Source: Actinomycetes bacterium (lineage in GTDB: Bacteria; Actinomycetota; CALGFH01). Taken from it: a stretch of 12,204 bases of DNA. Below the pieces are notes generated by a model. It saw only the letters and a program-made list of their open reading frames with translations, made no database searches and was not told the DNA's origin. Made by a program: the position numbers and the translations under genes. The stretch lies in assembly GCA_030146615.1 (NCBI GenBank), contig JASLBL010000243.1, positions 1 to 12,204 of the forward strand, in the 5' to 3' direction. Below are positions 1-6,613 of the stretch, one piece after another (position 1 is the first letter of the stretch; each line of letters starts with the position of its first letter).

Positions 1-2
1 CT

Positions 3-200
3 CCCGGCGCCCCGGCCGGGCCGCAGGGATCCGGGGGCGCCGCCTCCGGGGCACAGGGGTCCGGCGGTGCGGCCGGCGCGGGCGCCGGGGGCCCGCCAGC
101 CGCACCGCCGACCACGTCCCCGCCGGCCACCACCCCGCCCGGCCCCCTCGACCCGGTCGAGGAGCTGCTCGGCCCGGTCGTCTCCACCCTGCTGCCCTAG
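3..200 (+). CDS. C-terminal end of a Pro/Gly/Ala-rich protein (5' end outside window)
   Basis: An open frame runs from the window edge to TAG at 198-200. The visible 65 residues are low complexity: a Gly/Ala/Ser/Gln stretch in which QGSGGAA occurs twice (about 24-44 and 54-74), then a Pro/Thr-rich run, then a short non-repetitive end, DPVEELLGPVVSTLLP. This composition is common in C-terminal tails of actinobacterial cell-wall-associated or secreted proteins, but no domain is visible and I cannot name the family. The frame is preferred over the Arg-rich alternative frame because its composition is protein-like and because a strong hairpin begins exactly at its stop codon. It is partial, so function and full length are unknown. 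Confidence 0.6.
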   Translation, partial: PGAPAGPQGSGGAASGAQGSGGAAGAGAGGPPAAPPTTSPPATTPPGPLDPVEELLGPVVSTLLP

Positions 201-254
201 AGCCCGGGCCCGGCCGGCCCCAGGCGGCCCACTTCCCTTGCTGGGCCCGGGCTC
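200..254 (+). terminator. Large GC hairpin after the partial gene, candidate terminator
   Basis: Positions 200-211 (GAGCCCGGGCCC) are perfectly inverted at 243-254, giving a 12-bp all-matching stem around a 31-nt loop. The loop contains a further palindrome, GGCCGGCC (212-219). The stem starts on the last base of the TAG stop codon. There is no U-tract, so this would be a GC-hairpin terminator of the kind often proposed in actinobacteria; it could equally be an mRNA 3'-end stabiliser. Confidence 0.55.
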
Positions 255-278
255 GACGCCCCCAGTCCTGCTAGCCTG

Positions 279-725
279 ATGCCGACGATGTCCAGCTCGC
301 CCGCCACCACCCCGCCGCAGCCGCCGTCCCCGGGGCGCCGCAAGCGCGAGATCCTCGGCCCGACCGGCCTGATCGTGATGGTGGTGGCCATCCTGGCCTT
401 CACCGCGGTGGCGATCGCCATCGAGCTGGCCTCCAACCGCGGCAAGACCTTCAAGGCCGCGGTGTCCGTGCTCGGCCCGGTCGAGGGCAGCCAGAACCAG
501 GTCCGCCTGATGTTCCGGGTCACCAACACCGGCACCCGGGCCGGCCGCCCCGACAAGTGCGAGGCCGTGCTCTACAACATCAGCGGCGAACGGGTCGGAG
601 TCGGCGCGGTCAGCCTCAAGGACCCCATCCAGCCCGGGGCGACCCACAACGAGCCGGCCATCGGCACCGCCGCCGAGCCCCCGGTCAACGGCACCGTCCA
701 CTGCCGGGCCCTGGAGCCCGGCTGA
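279..725 (+). CDS. Small single-pass membrane protein with extracytoplasmic domain, unknown function
   Basis: This 148-aa protein has a Pro/Ser/Thr-rich N-terminus (1-19), a basic cluster GRRKRE (19-24), one hydrophobic segment at about 29-51 and a roughly 95-residue tail. The basic residues before the membrane segment predict N-in, C-out topology with the tail outside the membrane. The tail is rich in beta-prone stretches (VRLMFRVTNTGT, CEAVLYNISGERVGVG), resembling the Ig-like FxLYD type of envelope domain, though I would not assign a family. Two Cys (94 and 142) could form a disulfide outside the cell. The start could be ATG 279 or ATG 288; neither has a recognisable Shine-Dalgarno sequence. 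It is convergent with the usp-like gene and is probably transcribed alone. Confidence 0.75.
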   Translation: MPTMSSSPATTPPQPPSPGRRKREILGPTGLIVMVVAILAFTAVAIAIELASNRGKTFKAAVSVLGPVEGSQNQVRLMFRVTNTGTRAGRPDKCEAVLYNISGERVGVGAVSLKDPIQPGATHNEPAIGTAAEPPVNGTVHCRALEPG

Positions 726-731
726 TCCCGG

Positions 732-748
732 TCAGCGCCGCACGCTGA
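732..748 (+). terminator. Hairpin downstream of the small membrane protein gene
   Basis: TCAGCG (732-737) is perfectly inverted at 743-748 (CGCTGA) around the loop CCGCA. It lies 6 nt beyond the TGA of the plus-strand gene, in the 60-bp gap between convergent genes. There is no T-run, so termination activity is an inference. Confidence 0.4.
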
Positions 749-758
749 GGACCAGATG

Positions 759-777
759 GGCCGGCTCGAGCCCGGCC
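759..777 (-). terminator. Hairpin downstream of the usp-like gene
   Basis: GGCCGG (759-764) is inverted at 772-777 (CCGGCC), with a 7-nt loop containing the palindrome CTCGAG. It lies 8 nt beyond the stop of the minus-strand gene. Together with the hairpin at 732-748, each convergent gene appears to have its own stem-loop. The structure is symmetrical and could act on both strands. Confidence 0.4.
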
Positions 778-785
778 GCCTCCGA

Positions 786-1223
786 TCAGCTGGAGCTGGG
801 CAAGCTCGCCTGGGATGTCACGTGCTCAACAGGAAGCCGAAACCGGCGCTCGAGGATCGCCGGCAGGTTCCCCTTGAGCCAGCGCGACACCCCCGGCGGG
901 AAGGTCGACAGCACGATCCGGTCGTAGCCGGGATGGGCCTGGAGCTCGTCGCCGACCGCCTCCAGCGGCGAGTGGCTGCCGACCCGGGCCTCGGCCACCG
1001 GCACCCCGGCGCCGGCCAGGGCGGCCATCGCCTCGCTGGCCCGGCGGCGGGCCAGCTGCCTGGCCTCGCCCTCCTCCCAGTTGTGGAGCAGGTGCCCGGT
1101 CGGGGTCGCCGGGACCAGCAGGGTGAAGACGGCCGCCGGGTCGGCGGCGGCCAGCGCCTTGACCCGTTCCAGCAGCTCCGGGCTCCCGGCCGTCTGGTGG
1201 GCGACGATCAGGTAGCGGGCCAT
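786..1223 (-). CDS. Universal-stress-protein-like (HUP-fold) protein
   Basis: This 145-aa protein matches the size and order of a single-domain UspA fold: a first strand with MARYLIVAHQ (1-10), a helix, a second strand AVFTLLVPAT (31-40), a long helix around 50-72, a strand near VAEARVGS, and a final DRIVLSTFPPGVSRWLKGN...RLPVEHV region (101-135). That last region corresponds to the UspA ATP-binding loop (G-x2-G-x9-G-S/T), but the glycine pattern is degenerate, so ATP binding is doubtful. The reading frame continues far upstream, but that extension is antisense to arcA. ATG 1223 is chosen because GAGGGAGG (1229-1236) lies 5 nt upstream. It is divergent from arcA, and the shared gap suggests possible joint control. 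Its role is probably in stress or energy sensing. Confidence 0.8.
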   Translation of the reverse strand: MARYLIVAHQTAGSPELLERVKALAAADPAAVFTLLVPATPTGHLLHNWEEGEARQLARRRASEAMAALAGAGVPVAEARVGSHSPLEAVGDELQAHPGYDRIVLSTFPPGVSRWLKGNLPAILERRFRLPVEHVTSQASLPSSS

Positions 1224-1254
1224 GCGCGCCTCCCTCGGCTGGACTGTGGATGTG

Positions 1255-1286
1255 GTTGTGCGCCCACCCGGGCGCGGTGTCAAGAT
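1255..1286. promoter_or_regulatory. Overlapping divergent promoter elements between usp-like gene and arcA, with a palindrome
   Basis: On the minus strand a perfect -35 hexamer TTGACA (complement of 1278-1283) faces the usp-like gene, but the matching -10 (CACAAC near 1255-1260) is weak. On the plus strand CAAGAT (1281-1286) resembles a -10 and ends 6 nt before the A of the arcA ATG at 1293, so it could give a leaderless arcA mRNA. The two elements share bases 1281-1283, so RNA polymerase could hardly use both at once. Between them GCGCCC (1260-1265) is inverted at 1270-1275 (GGGCGC) with a 4-nt spacer, a possible operator. Confidence 0.4.
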
Positions 1287-1292
1287 CGGGCC

Positions 1293-2513
1293 ATGTCCGC
1301 CTTCCAGGTCGACTCCGAGATCGGCCAGCTCCGCAAGGTCCTGCTCCACCGCCCGGACCTGGAGCTGACCCGCCTGACCCCGGCCAACATCGCCGACATG
1401 CTGTTCGACGAGATCATGTGGGCTGAGCGGGCCCGCATCGAGCACCAGGCGTTCGCCGACGTCCTGCGTTCCCGCGGGGTCGAGGTGTTCCAGCTGGCCG
1501 ACCTGCTGGCCACCGCCCTGGCCGACGAGGGCGGCCGCAAGGAGCTGCTGGACCGGGTGGTCACCGTGGACGGCTTCGGGGCCGGGCTGGCGCCCGAGCT
1601 GCGGGCCTGGTTCGACTCGCTGGACGCGGCCGAGCTGGTCACCTACCTGATCGGCGGGGTCATCCCCGAGGACCTGCCCTTCCGGCCCGAGGGGCTGGTC
1701 GGGGCCAGCTTCCACCCGACGGCGTTCGTGCTCCCCCCGCTGCCCAACCAGCTGTTCATGCGGGACACCTCGGCCTGGATGTACGGCGGGGTGTCGATCA
1801 ACCCGATGGCCTTCCCGTCCCGGCGGCGCGAGACCATGCACCTGGAGACCGTCTACCGGCGCCACCCGATGTTCGCCGCCGCCGACTTCCCCATCTGGTA
1901 CGGCGGCGACGGGATCGACCACTACCCGGCGGTCGTCGAGGGCGGCGACATCCTGGTCATCGGGCACCGGGCCCTGCTCGTGGGCATGGGAGAGCGCACC
2001 ACCCACCAGGGGGTGGAGGCCCTGGCCAGGCGGCTGTTCGACGTCGGGGTGCTGGACACCCTGGTCGCGGTCGAGCTGCCCAAGGTCCGGGCCTACATGC
2101 ACCTGGACACCGTCCTGACTCAGGTCGACCGCGACGCCTTCGTGGTCTACCCGGGGCTGCGCCAGAAGATGCGGCCGTTCGTGGTCACCCCCGGGCGCGG
2201 CCGCCACCTGGAGGTCCGGGCCGAGGACGAGCTGTTCGCCACCCTGGCCCGGGTCCTGGACGTGCCCCGCATCCGCACCTTCGAGACCGGCGGCAACGAG
2301 ATGCTGGCCGCCCGCGAGCAGTGGGACGACGGCAACAACGTGCTCGCCGTCGCCCCCGGGGTGGTGGTCGCCTACGAGCGCAACGTCGACACCAACCAGC
2401 GGCTGCGCGACGACGGGGTCGAGGTCCTGACCATCCCCGGCTTCGAGCTCGGCCGGGGCCGCGGCGGCCCCCGCTGCATGAGCTGCCCCCTGGAGCGCGA
2501 CCCGGTCGGCTAG
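1293..2513 (+). CDS. arcA: Arginine deiminase
   Basis: This enzyme hydrolyses L-arginine to L-citrulline and ammonia in the cytoplasm. The 406-aa length is normal for the family. The sequence follows the Pseudomonas-type enzyme closely, including LPNQLFMRDTSAWMYGG (150-166) with Asp158, EGGD (216-219) with Glu216 and Asp219, the catalytic His270 in MHLDTVL, EQWDDGNN (342-349), and the active-site Cys395 in RGRGGPRCMSCP. All expected catalytic residues are present. The frame is open further upstream, but ATG 1293 is where family similarity begins; the Shine-Dalgarno sequence is poor and the transcript may be leaderless. No ornithine carbamoyltransferase (arcB), carbamate kinase (arcC) or antiporter (arcD) is adjacent, so an arginine fermentation operon is not formed here. 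Its stop shares a CTAG with the convergent amidohydrolase gene. Confidence 0.95.
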   Translation: MSAFQVDSEIGQLRKVLLHRPDLELTRLTPANIADMLFDEIMWAERARIEHQAFADVLRSRGVEVFQLADLLATALADEGGRKELLDRVVTVDGFGAGLAPELRAWFDSLDAAELVTYLIGGVIPEDLPFRPEGLVGASFHPTAFVLPPLPNQLFMRDTSAWMYGGVSINPMAFPSRRRETMHLETVYRRHPMFAAADFPIWYGGDGIDHYPAVVEGGDILVIGHRALLVGMGERTTHQGVEALARRLFDVGVLDTLVAVELPKVRAYMHLDTVLTQVDRDAFVVYPGLRQKMRPFVVTPGRGRHLEVRAEDELFATLARVLDVPRIRTFETGGNEMLAAREQWDDGNNVLAVAPGVVVAYERNVDTNQRLRDDGVEVLTIPGFELGRGRGGPRCMSCPLERDPVG

Positions 2514-3862
2514 TCCGGCGGCGCCAGGCGCCCCCCGGCGCGGGCACGCACCTGGCGGGAGCTCTGCTCGGCCTCCCGGACGACCCGGCCGACGTCGAAG
2601 GCGACCAGCTCCCGGTGGCGCTTGAGGATGCGGCCGTCGATCATCACGGTGTCGACGTTGGCCGGGGTGGCCGAGCGCACGATGGTCGACTCCAGATCGA
2701 CCACGGGCGCGACGTTCAGGTCGCTGGCGTCGATCAGGATGAGGTCGGCCCGCTTGCCCGGCGTGAGCGAGCCCGTGACCGCCTCCAGGCCCAGTGCCCG
2801 CGCCCCGTTGATGGTGGCCAGCTCGATGCAGCGGCGGAAGCCGAGCGGCTCCAGGTCCTTGGTGTCGGTGCCCTGCCAGGGGATGCCCAGGTTCCAGGCG
2901 ACGTTCATGGCCTCGAACAGGTTGACCGGGGCCAGGGAGGCGGCGTCGATCGACAGGGTGACGCAGACCCCGGCGGCAAGCATGCGCAGGAGCGCTGCTC
3001 GGGGGTCCCCGGCCTCACCCAGCCGCAGCTCGGAGTGGACGGCGAAGCTGAGCGGGGTGCCGGTCCGGGCCATCGCCTGACGGTCGGCCTCGGTGGCGGC
3101 CAGGAAGTGGCACAGCAGGAAGGCGGGGCCGAGGTAGCCCTTGGCCTCGAGCTCGGGGGCGCTGACGGCCGTGCTGCCGCCCTGCACCGTGTGGATCGCG
3201 ACCGGCAGCCCGCGCGCGGTCGCCTCCGCCATCTCCCGGTCGAAGACCGCCATCTCGCCCAGGTCGGGGCCGCGCAGGTTGACCCCAAGGTGGACCAGCC
3301 CATCGAACGGCGACCCGGGTCCGAACCACTGCCGGCGGACCCGGTCGATGTCGCCGAAGTCCAGGGCCTCGTCCTCCGGCAGCAGGTCGCGGTGCCCATA
3401 GGAGTACCGGGCCCGCACCAGGCCGTCCCGGTGGGCCGCCAGCTCGGCGTCGGCGTGGCCGGGGGAGCGGGTGTTGTGGGACCAGTTGTGGACGGTCGTG
3501 ATGCCGGCGGCCACGCACTCGACCAGGCCGAGGGTGACGCTGCGGTAGAAATCCTCCGGCTGGTACGCCGCCGAGGTGGCCCACTTGGCCGGGAAGTACT
3601 CGAAGCCCTCGGCGACGTAGTTGCGGCCCAGCGTGCTCCACATGTGGAAGTGGCTGTCGACCAGGCCGGGCATGACGATCATGTGGGAGGCGTCGACGAC
3701 CTCGGCGTCGGGGGCGTGCAGCCCGGCGCCGACGGCCACGATCCGGCCGTCCCGCACGTGCACGTCGGCCCGGGGCAGCGTCCCGAGCTCCGGGTCCATG
3801 GAGACAACCGCCCCGCCTCGGAGCAGGTAGTGGCCGCGGCGCGGCGCGGGTCGTTCGGTCAT
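2510..3862 (-). CDS. Amidohydrolase-superfamily metal-dependent hydrolase (ATZ/TRZ-like)
   Basis: This 450-aa protein has the two-part amidohydrolase plan: a small beta-sandwich formed by the N- and C-termini (about 11-62 and 365-415, with LTPGKRADLILID) around a TIM barrel. Metal and active-site residues are visible: HxH at 71/73 in GLVDSHFHMW, His224 in IHTVQ, His252 in LLCHFL and Asp306 in LSIDAAS. Related deaminases and chlorohydrolases carry HxxE at the third site; here it is HTVQ, with Gln227 replacing the Glu. Substrate cannot be predicted beyond a C-N (or similar) bond in a small amide, amine or heterocycle. The gene is the sixth of the liv-type operon; AAGGGAG (3868-3874) sits 5 nt before its ATG and next to the livF stop. 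The product is probably cytoplasmic, acting on the imported solute. Its last bases overlap arcA. Confidence 0.9.
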   Translation of the reverse strand: MTERPAPRRGHYLLRGGAVVSMDPELGTLPRADVHVRDGRIVAVGAGLHAPDAEVVDASHMIVMPGLVDSHFHMWSTLGRNYVAEGFEYFPAKWATSAAYQPEDFYRSVTLGLVECVAAGITTVHNWSHNTRSPGHADAELAAHRDGLVRARYSYGHRDLLPEDEALDFGDIDRVRRQWFGPGSPFDGLVHLGVNLRGPDLGEMAVFDREMAEATARGLPVAIHTVQGGSTAVSAPELEAKGYLGPAFLLCHFLAATEADRQAMARTGTPLSFAVHSELRLGEAGDPRAALLRMLAAGVCVTLSIDAASLAPVNLFEAMNVAWNLGIPWQGTDTKDLEPLGFRRCIELATINGARALGLEAVTGSLTPGKRADLILIDASDLNVAPVVDLESTIVRSATPANVDTVMIDGRILKRHRELVAFDVGRVVREAEQSSRQVRARAGGRLAPPD

Positions 3863-3875
3863 GGTCGCTCCCTTC

Positions 3876-4574
3876 TCACAGGCCCACCAGCTCGGCCAGG
3901 ACGGCCGGGTCGTCGCGCAGGGTGGCCGGCGGCCCCGTCCAGGCGATCGTGCCCGCCTCCCCGAGGACGCAGACCCGGTCGGCCACCGCCAGGGCCAGGT
4001 CGACGTTCTGCTCGGCCAGCAGCACGGCCAGGCCCTGGAGTTTGAGCTGGCGCAACCGGTCGAGGATCAGGTCGAGCACGGCCGGGGCAAGTCCCTCCGA
4101 AGGCTCGTCCATCAGCAGCAGGCGAGGGTTGGTCATGAGGGACCGCCCGATGGCGAGCATCTGCTGCTCGCCGCCCGACAGCGTCCATCCGGCCTGGCGA
4201 CGGCGCTCGACCAGCCGCGGGAACAGCTCGTAGACGCGTCCCAGGTCCCAGGCCCCGGCGGGCCGGGCCACGATCTGGAGATTCTCCTCGACCGTCAGGC
4301 TCCCGAAGACCCGGCGACCCTGGGGGACCAGGCTGACGCCGCGCCGGGCCACCTGGTAGCTCGGCAGGGCCGAGACGTCCTCGCCCGCGAGCCGGACCGA
4401 GCCCCCGGTCAGCCGTGGCGGCCGGAGGCCGGCAATGGCCCGCAGCAGGGTCGTCTTGCCCATCCCGTTGCGTCCCAGCAACGCCAGCAGCTCGCCCTCG
4501 GCCAGCCCCAGGTCGACGCCGCGCAGCACCGTGCCGGTGGCGTAGCCGGCCGACAGGCCGTCGACCTCAAGCAT
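3876..4574 (-). CDS. livF: HAAT-type ABC transporter ATP-binding protein, LivF-like
   Basis: This 232-aa nucleotide-binding subunit powers a LivHM-type permease from the cytoplasmic side. Walker A GRNGMGKT is at 34-41, the Q-loop at VPQGRRVF (Gln85, with Gln86-equivalent Glu of many LivF replaced by the observed PQG), the signature LSGGEQ at 132-137 and Walker B LLLMDEP at 152-158, followed by SEGLAP, which is characteristic of LivF. The switch position reads AEQN (187-190), as is normal for LivF. The frame extends 18 codons upstream, but ATG 4574 (MLEVDGLSAGY) fits the family start. The gene overlaps the end of livG by 8 nt, suggesting translational coupling, and is followed after 13 nt by the amidohydrolase gene. 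Substrate specificity is set by the binding protein and not by this subunit. Confidence 0.93.
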   Translation of the reverse strand: MLEVDGLSAGYATGTVLRGVDLGLAEGELLALLGRNGMGKTTLLRAIAGLRPPRLTGGSVRLAGEDVSALPSYQVARRGVSLVPQGRRVFGSLTVEENLQIVARPAGAWDLGRVYELFPRLVERRRQAGWTLSGGEQQMLAIGRSLMTNPRLLLMDEPSEGLAPAVLDLILDRLRQLKLQGLAVLLAEQNVDLALAVADRVCVLGEAGTIAWTGPPATLRDDPAVLAELVGL

Positions 4575-5337
4575 CGACGGCCCGACCCAGGTAGACCGCT
4601 TGCACGGTGGCGTCGCGGCGGACCTCACCCGGCGGGCCGAGGGCGATCGGCCGCCCGTTGTGGAGGCACAGCACCTGGTCGGCGAGACTCAGGGCCAGGG
4701 TCATGTCATGCTCGATGAGCACCAGCGGGAGGGTCCGGGGGAGCGACTGGAGCAGCTCCCGGAACCTGGCCCGCTCGCCGGCCGACAGGCCGGCGGCCGG
4801 CTCGTCGAGCAGCAACAGGCGAGGCTGGGTGGCCAGGGCCAAGGCGACCTCGAGCTGACGCTGCTCGCCGTGGGAGAGATCGGCCACCCGATCCCCGGCC
4901 CGGGAGCCGATCCCGGCCCGCTCGAGGCCCTCCATGGCCGCGGCCTCGATGCGGTCGCCCCGGGCGATGGGGGCCAGGAACCGCCACCGGCCCGGCTCCC
5001 GGGCCTGTACCGCCAGCCGGACGTTGTCGAGCACCGACAGCCCGCTGAACAGGTTGCTCACCTGGAAGGTGCGCGACAGGCCCATCCGAGCCCGCCGGTG
5101 GGCGGGGACGCGGGTCACGTCGCGCCCGAACAGCTGGATCCGGCCCGCGCTGGGCGCCAGGTCCCCGGCGATGAGCCGGAACAGGGTGGTCTTGCCGGCC
5201 CCGTTGGGCCCGATGATGGCCAGCCGCTGACGGGGTCCCAGCGACAGCGAGACCCCGTCCACGGCGATCAGCCCACCAAAGCGCCCGACCACGCCGTCCA
5301 GTCGCAGGACCGGCCCGGGTTGCCCGTCCGGCGTCAC
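4567..5337 (-). CDS. livG: HAAT-type ABC transporter ATP-binding protein, LivG-like
   Basis: This 256-aa ATPase partners with LivF. Walker A GPNGAGKT is at 43-50, the Q-loop SRTFQ ends at Gln92 (the FQ...LFSGLSVLDNV run is typical of LivG), the signature is LSHGEQ at 154-159, Walker B LLLLDEP is at 174-180 and the switch His is His210 in IEHDM. These residues predict a catalytically competent ATPase. The start is GTG 5337, giving a short non-conserved N-terminus MTPDGQPGP before the first strand; I see no convincing Shine-Dalgarno sequence, and the GTG lies 4 nt after the stop of the binding-protein gene, so translation probably depends on re-initiation. Between strands the region 112-132 corresponds to the LivG-specific insertion, shorter than in E. 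coli. Confidence 0.93.
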   Translation of the reverse strand: MTPDGQPGPVLRLDGVVGRFGGLIAVDGVSLSLGPRQRLAIIGPNGAGKTTLFRLIAGDLAPSAGRIQLFGRDVTRVPAHRRARMGLSRTFQVSNLFSGLSVLDNVRLAVQAREPGRWRFLAPIARGDRIEAAAMEGLERAGIGSRAGDRVADLSHGEQRQLEVALALATQPRLLLLDEPAAGLSAGERARFRELLQSLPRTLPLVLIEHDMTLALSLADQVLCLHNGRPIALGPPGEVRRDATVQAVYLGRAVDA

Positions 5338-5341
5338 CGGC

Positions 5342-6613
5342 TCACTGCCCGGTGTAGTCCCGGCTGAACACGGGGTGCTCGAGGAACGCCTCCTTGCCCT
5401 CGGTCCCGAACTGGCTCACCTCCGGGAAGGTCTGCTCCACGACGGCCCACAGCGTCCCGTCGTCTCGCCGCTGGACCCGCGTCCGGTACACCGGCCCGAC
5501 CACGTTGTTGGTGTCGTCGAAGGTCAGGGTGCCGTACAGGCTCTCGGACAGCGTCACCTGCCTGGCCGCGCTGATGAAGTCGGCGCCCTCGATCTTGCCG
5601 CCGGTCTTCTTCAGCGCCTCGGCGATCACCTGGGCCATGGTGTAGGCCCCGGCCGCGTACAGCGAGGGGATCTCCTTGTGCTGCTGTTCGTAGGCCTGGA
5701 CGAAGCTGCGCACCAGCGGAGCGTCGCGCCCCTCGGCCCAGTAGGTGAAGCTCTGCAGGCCCACCGCCTCGGGGCCCACCTCGCGCAGGAACACCTGGTC
5801 GGCGAAGCAGCAGTTGCCGACCAGCGGGATCTTGTCCTTGAGCCCGAGCCCGGTCCAGGCCTTGTAGAGCTGGATGGCGTCGGGACCGCCGGCCGAGCCG
5901 ATGAACACCACGTCGGGGTTGGCCTGCCTGGCCTGGGCGGCGTAGGTGCTGAAGTCCTGGGTGCCGAGCGGATGCCAGACCTGCCTGTCGATCTTGCCGC
6001 CGGCCCTGACGAACGCGCTGACGAAGCCGCCGCAGCTCTCCCAGCCGAAGGCGTAGTCCGGGCAGATGGTGACGGCGGTCCGGTGTCCCTGGTCGTAGGC
6101 CCATTGACCGGCCGGGAAGTTGGACTGGCTGCTGGTGTAGCCGACGCGCAGCACCAGTGGGTTGAACTTGCGCTGGGTGAGGTCATCGGCGCCCGTCATC
6201 TGCACCGTCGGCAGGCCCTTGCCGGCGACATAGCCGGCCACGGCGTAGGCGGTGTTGGCCAGGATCGGTCCGGCGACCAACTGGACCTGCTGCTGCTCGA
6301 CGAGGCGACGCGCCTTGGTGAGAGCCACCTCGGGATCGCCGGTGTCGTCCTCGTAGACGGTCTGGACGGTCACGTCGCCCGCCTTGCCGCCGTTCTGCTG
6401 CCAGTACATCTCCCAGCCGCGGCGCATGTCGGTGCCGAGCGCGGCCACAAAGCCGGTGACCGGCGAGATGAACCCGAGCTTGACCGTGCCGCCGGTCCCG
6501 GCGCCGCCGCCGTCCTCGTCGGGGGCGCAGGCCGCCGCGGCGAGGGTGAGGGCGAGGCTGACGAGCAGCAGGCGGGCGGCCCCCTGCCGGCCCTTGCATC
6601 TCCTGGGGATCAT
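5342..6613 (-). CDS. HAAT-type ABC transporter substrate-binding lipoprotein (LivJ/LivK family)
   Basis: This 423-aa protein begins with a lipoprotein signal peptide: basic MIPRRCKGRQGAAR, hydrophobic LLLVSLALTLAAAA, and the lipobox ending at Cys29, where Lgt would attach diacylglycerol. A Gly/Asp-rich linker (31-42) leads to a periplasmic-binding-protein type I fold (about 43-400), starting VKLGFISPVTG, with EDDTGDPEVALTKARRLVEQQQV (88-110) and the hinge-region pattern VVFIGSAGGPDAIQLYKAW (235-253). Cys184 and Cys194 could form a disulfide; the adjacent pair Cys268-Cys269 is unusual. The family binds branched-chain amino acids, urea, short amides or aromatic acids, and I cannot choose among them. 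ATG 6613 overlaps the livM stop in an ATGA and has AAGGAGG (6618-6624) close upstream, the best ribosome site in the operon, consistent with high expression of a binding protein. Confidence 0.92.
   Translation of the reverse strand: MIPRRCKGRQGAARLLLVSLALTLAAAACAPDEDGGGAGTGGTVKLGFISPVTGFVAALGTDMRRGWEMYWQQNGGKAGDVTVQTVYEDDTGDPEVALTKARRLVEQQQVQLVAGPILANTAYAVAGYVAGKGLPTVQMTGADDLTQRKFNPLVLRVGYTSSQSNFPAGQWAYDQGHRTAVTICPDYAFGWESCGGFVSAFVRAGGKIDRQVWHPLGTQDFSTYAAQARQANPDVVFIGSAGGPDAIQLYKAWTGLGLKDKIPLVGNCCFADQVFLREVGPEAVGLQSFTYWAEGRDAPLVRSFVQAYEQQHKEIPSLYAAGAYTMAQVIAEALKKTGGKIEGADFISAARQVTLSESLYGTLTFDDTNNVVGPVYRTRVQRRDDGTLWAVVEQTFPEVSQFGTEGKEAFLEHPVFSRDYTGQ

Noticed and set aside
756..1292. N-terminal extension of the arcA frame
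   Set aside because: It is antisense to the usp-like gene; arginine deiminase similarity begins at ATG 1293 and gives the normal length.
1224..2207. N-terminal extension of the usp-like frame across arcA
   Set aside because: The extension is antisense to arcA and has no similarity to Usp proteins; ATG 1223 has a good Shine-Dalgarno sequence and matches the family length.
2321..4045. Long plus-strand open frame (574 codons) across the arcA end and the amidohydrolase
   Set aside because: It is an antisense shadow created by high G+C; the product is low-complexity and Arg/Gly/Gln/Val-rich, with no domain, and it lies opposite a recognised enzyme with an intact active site.
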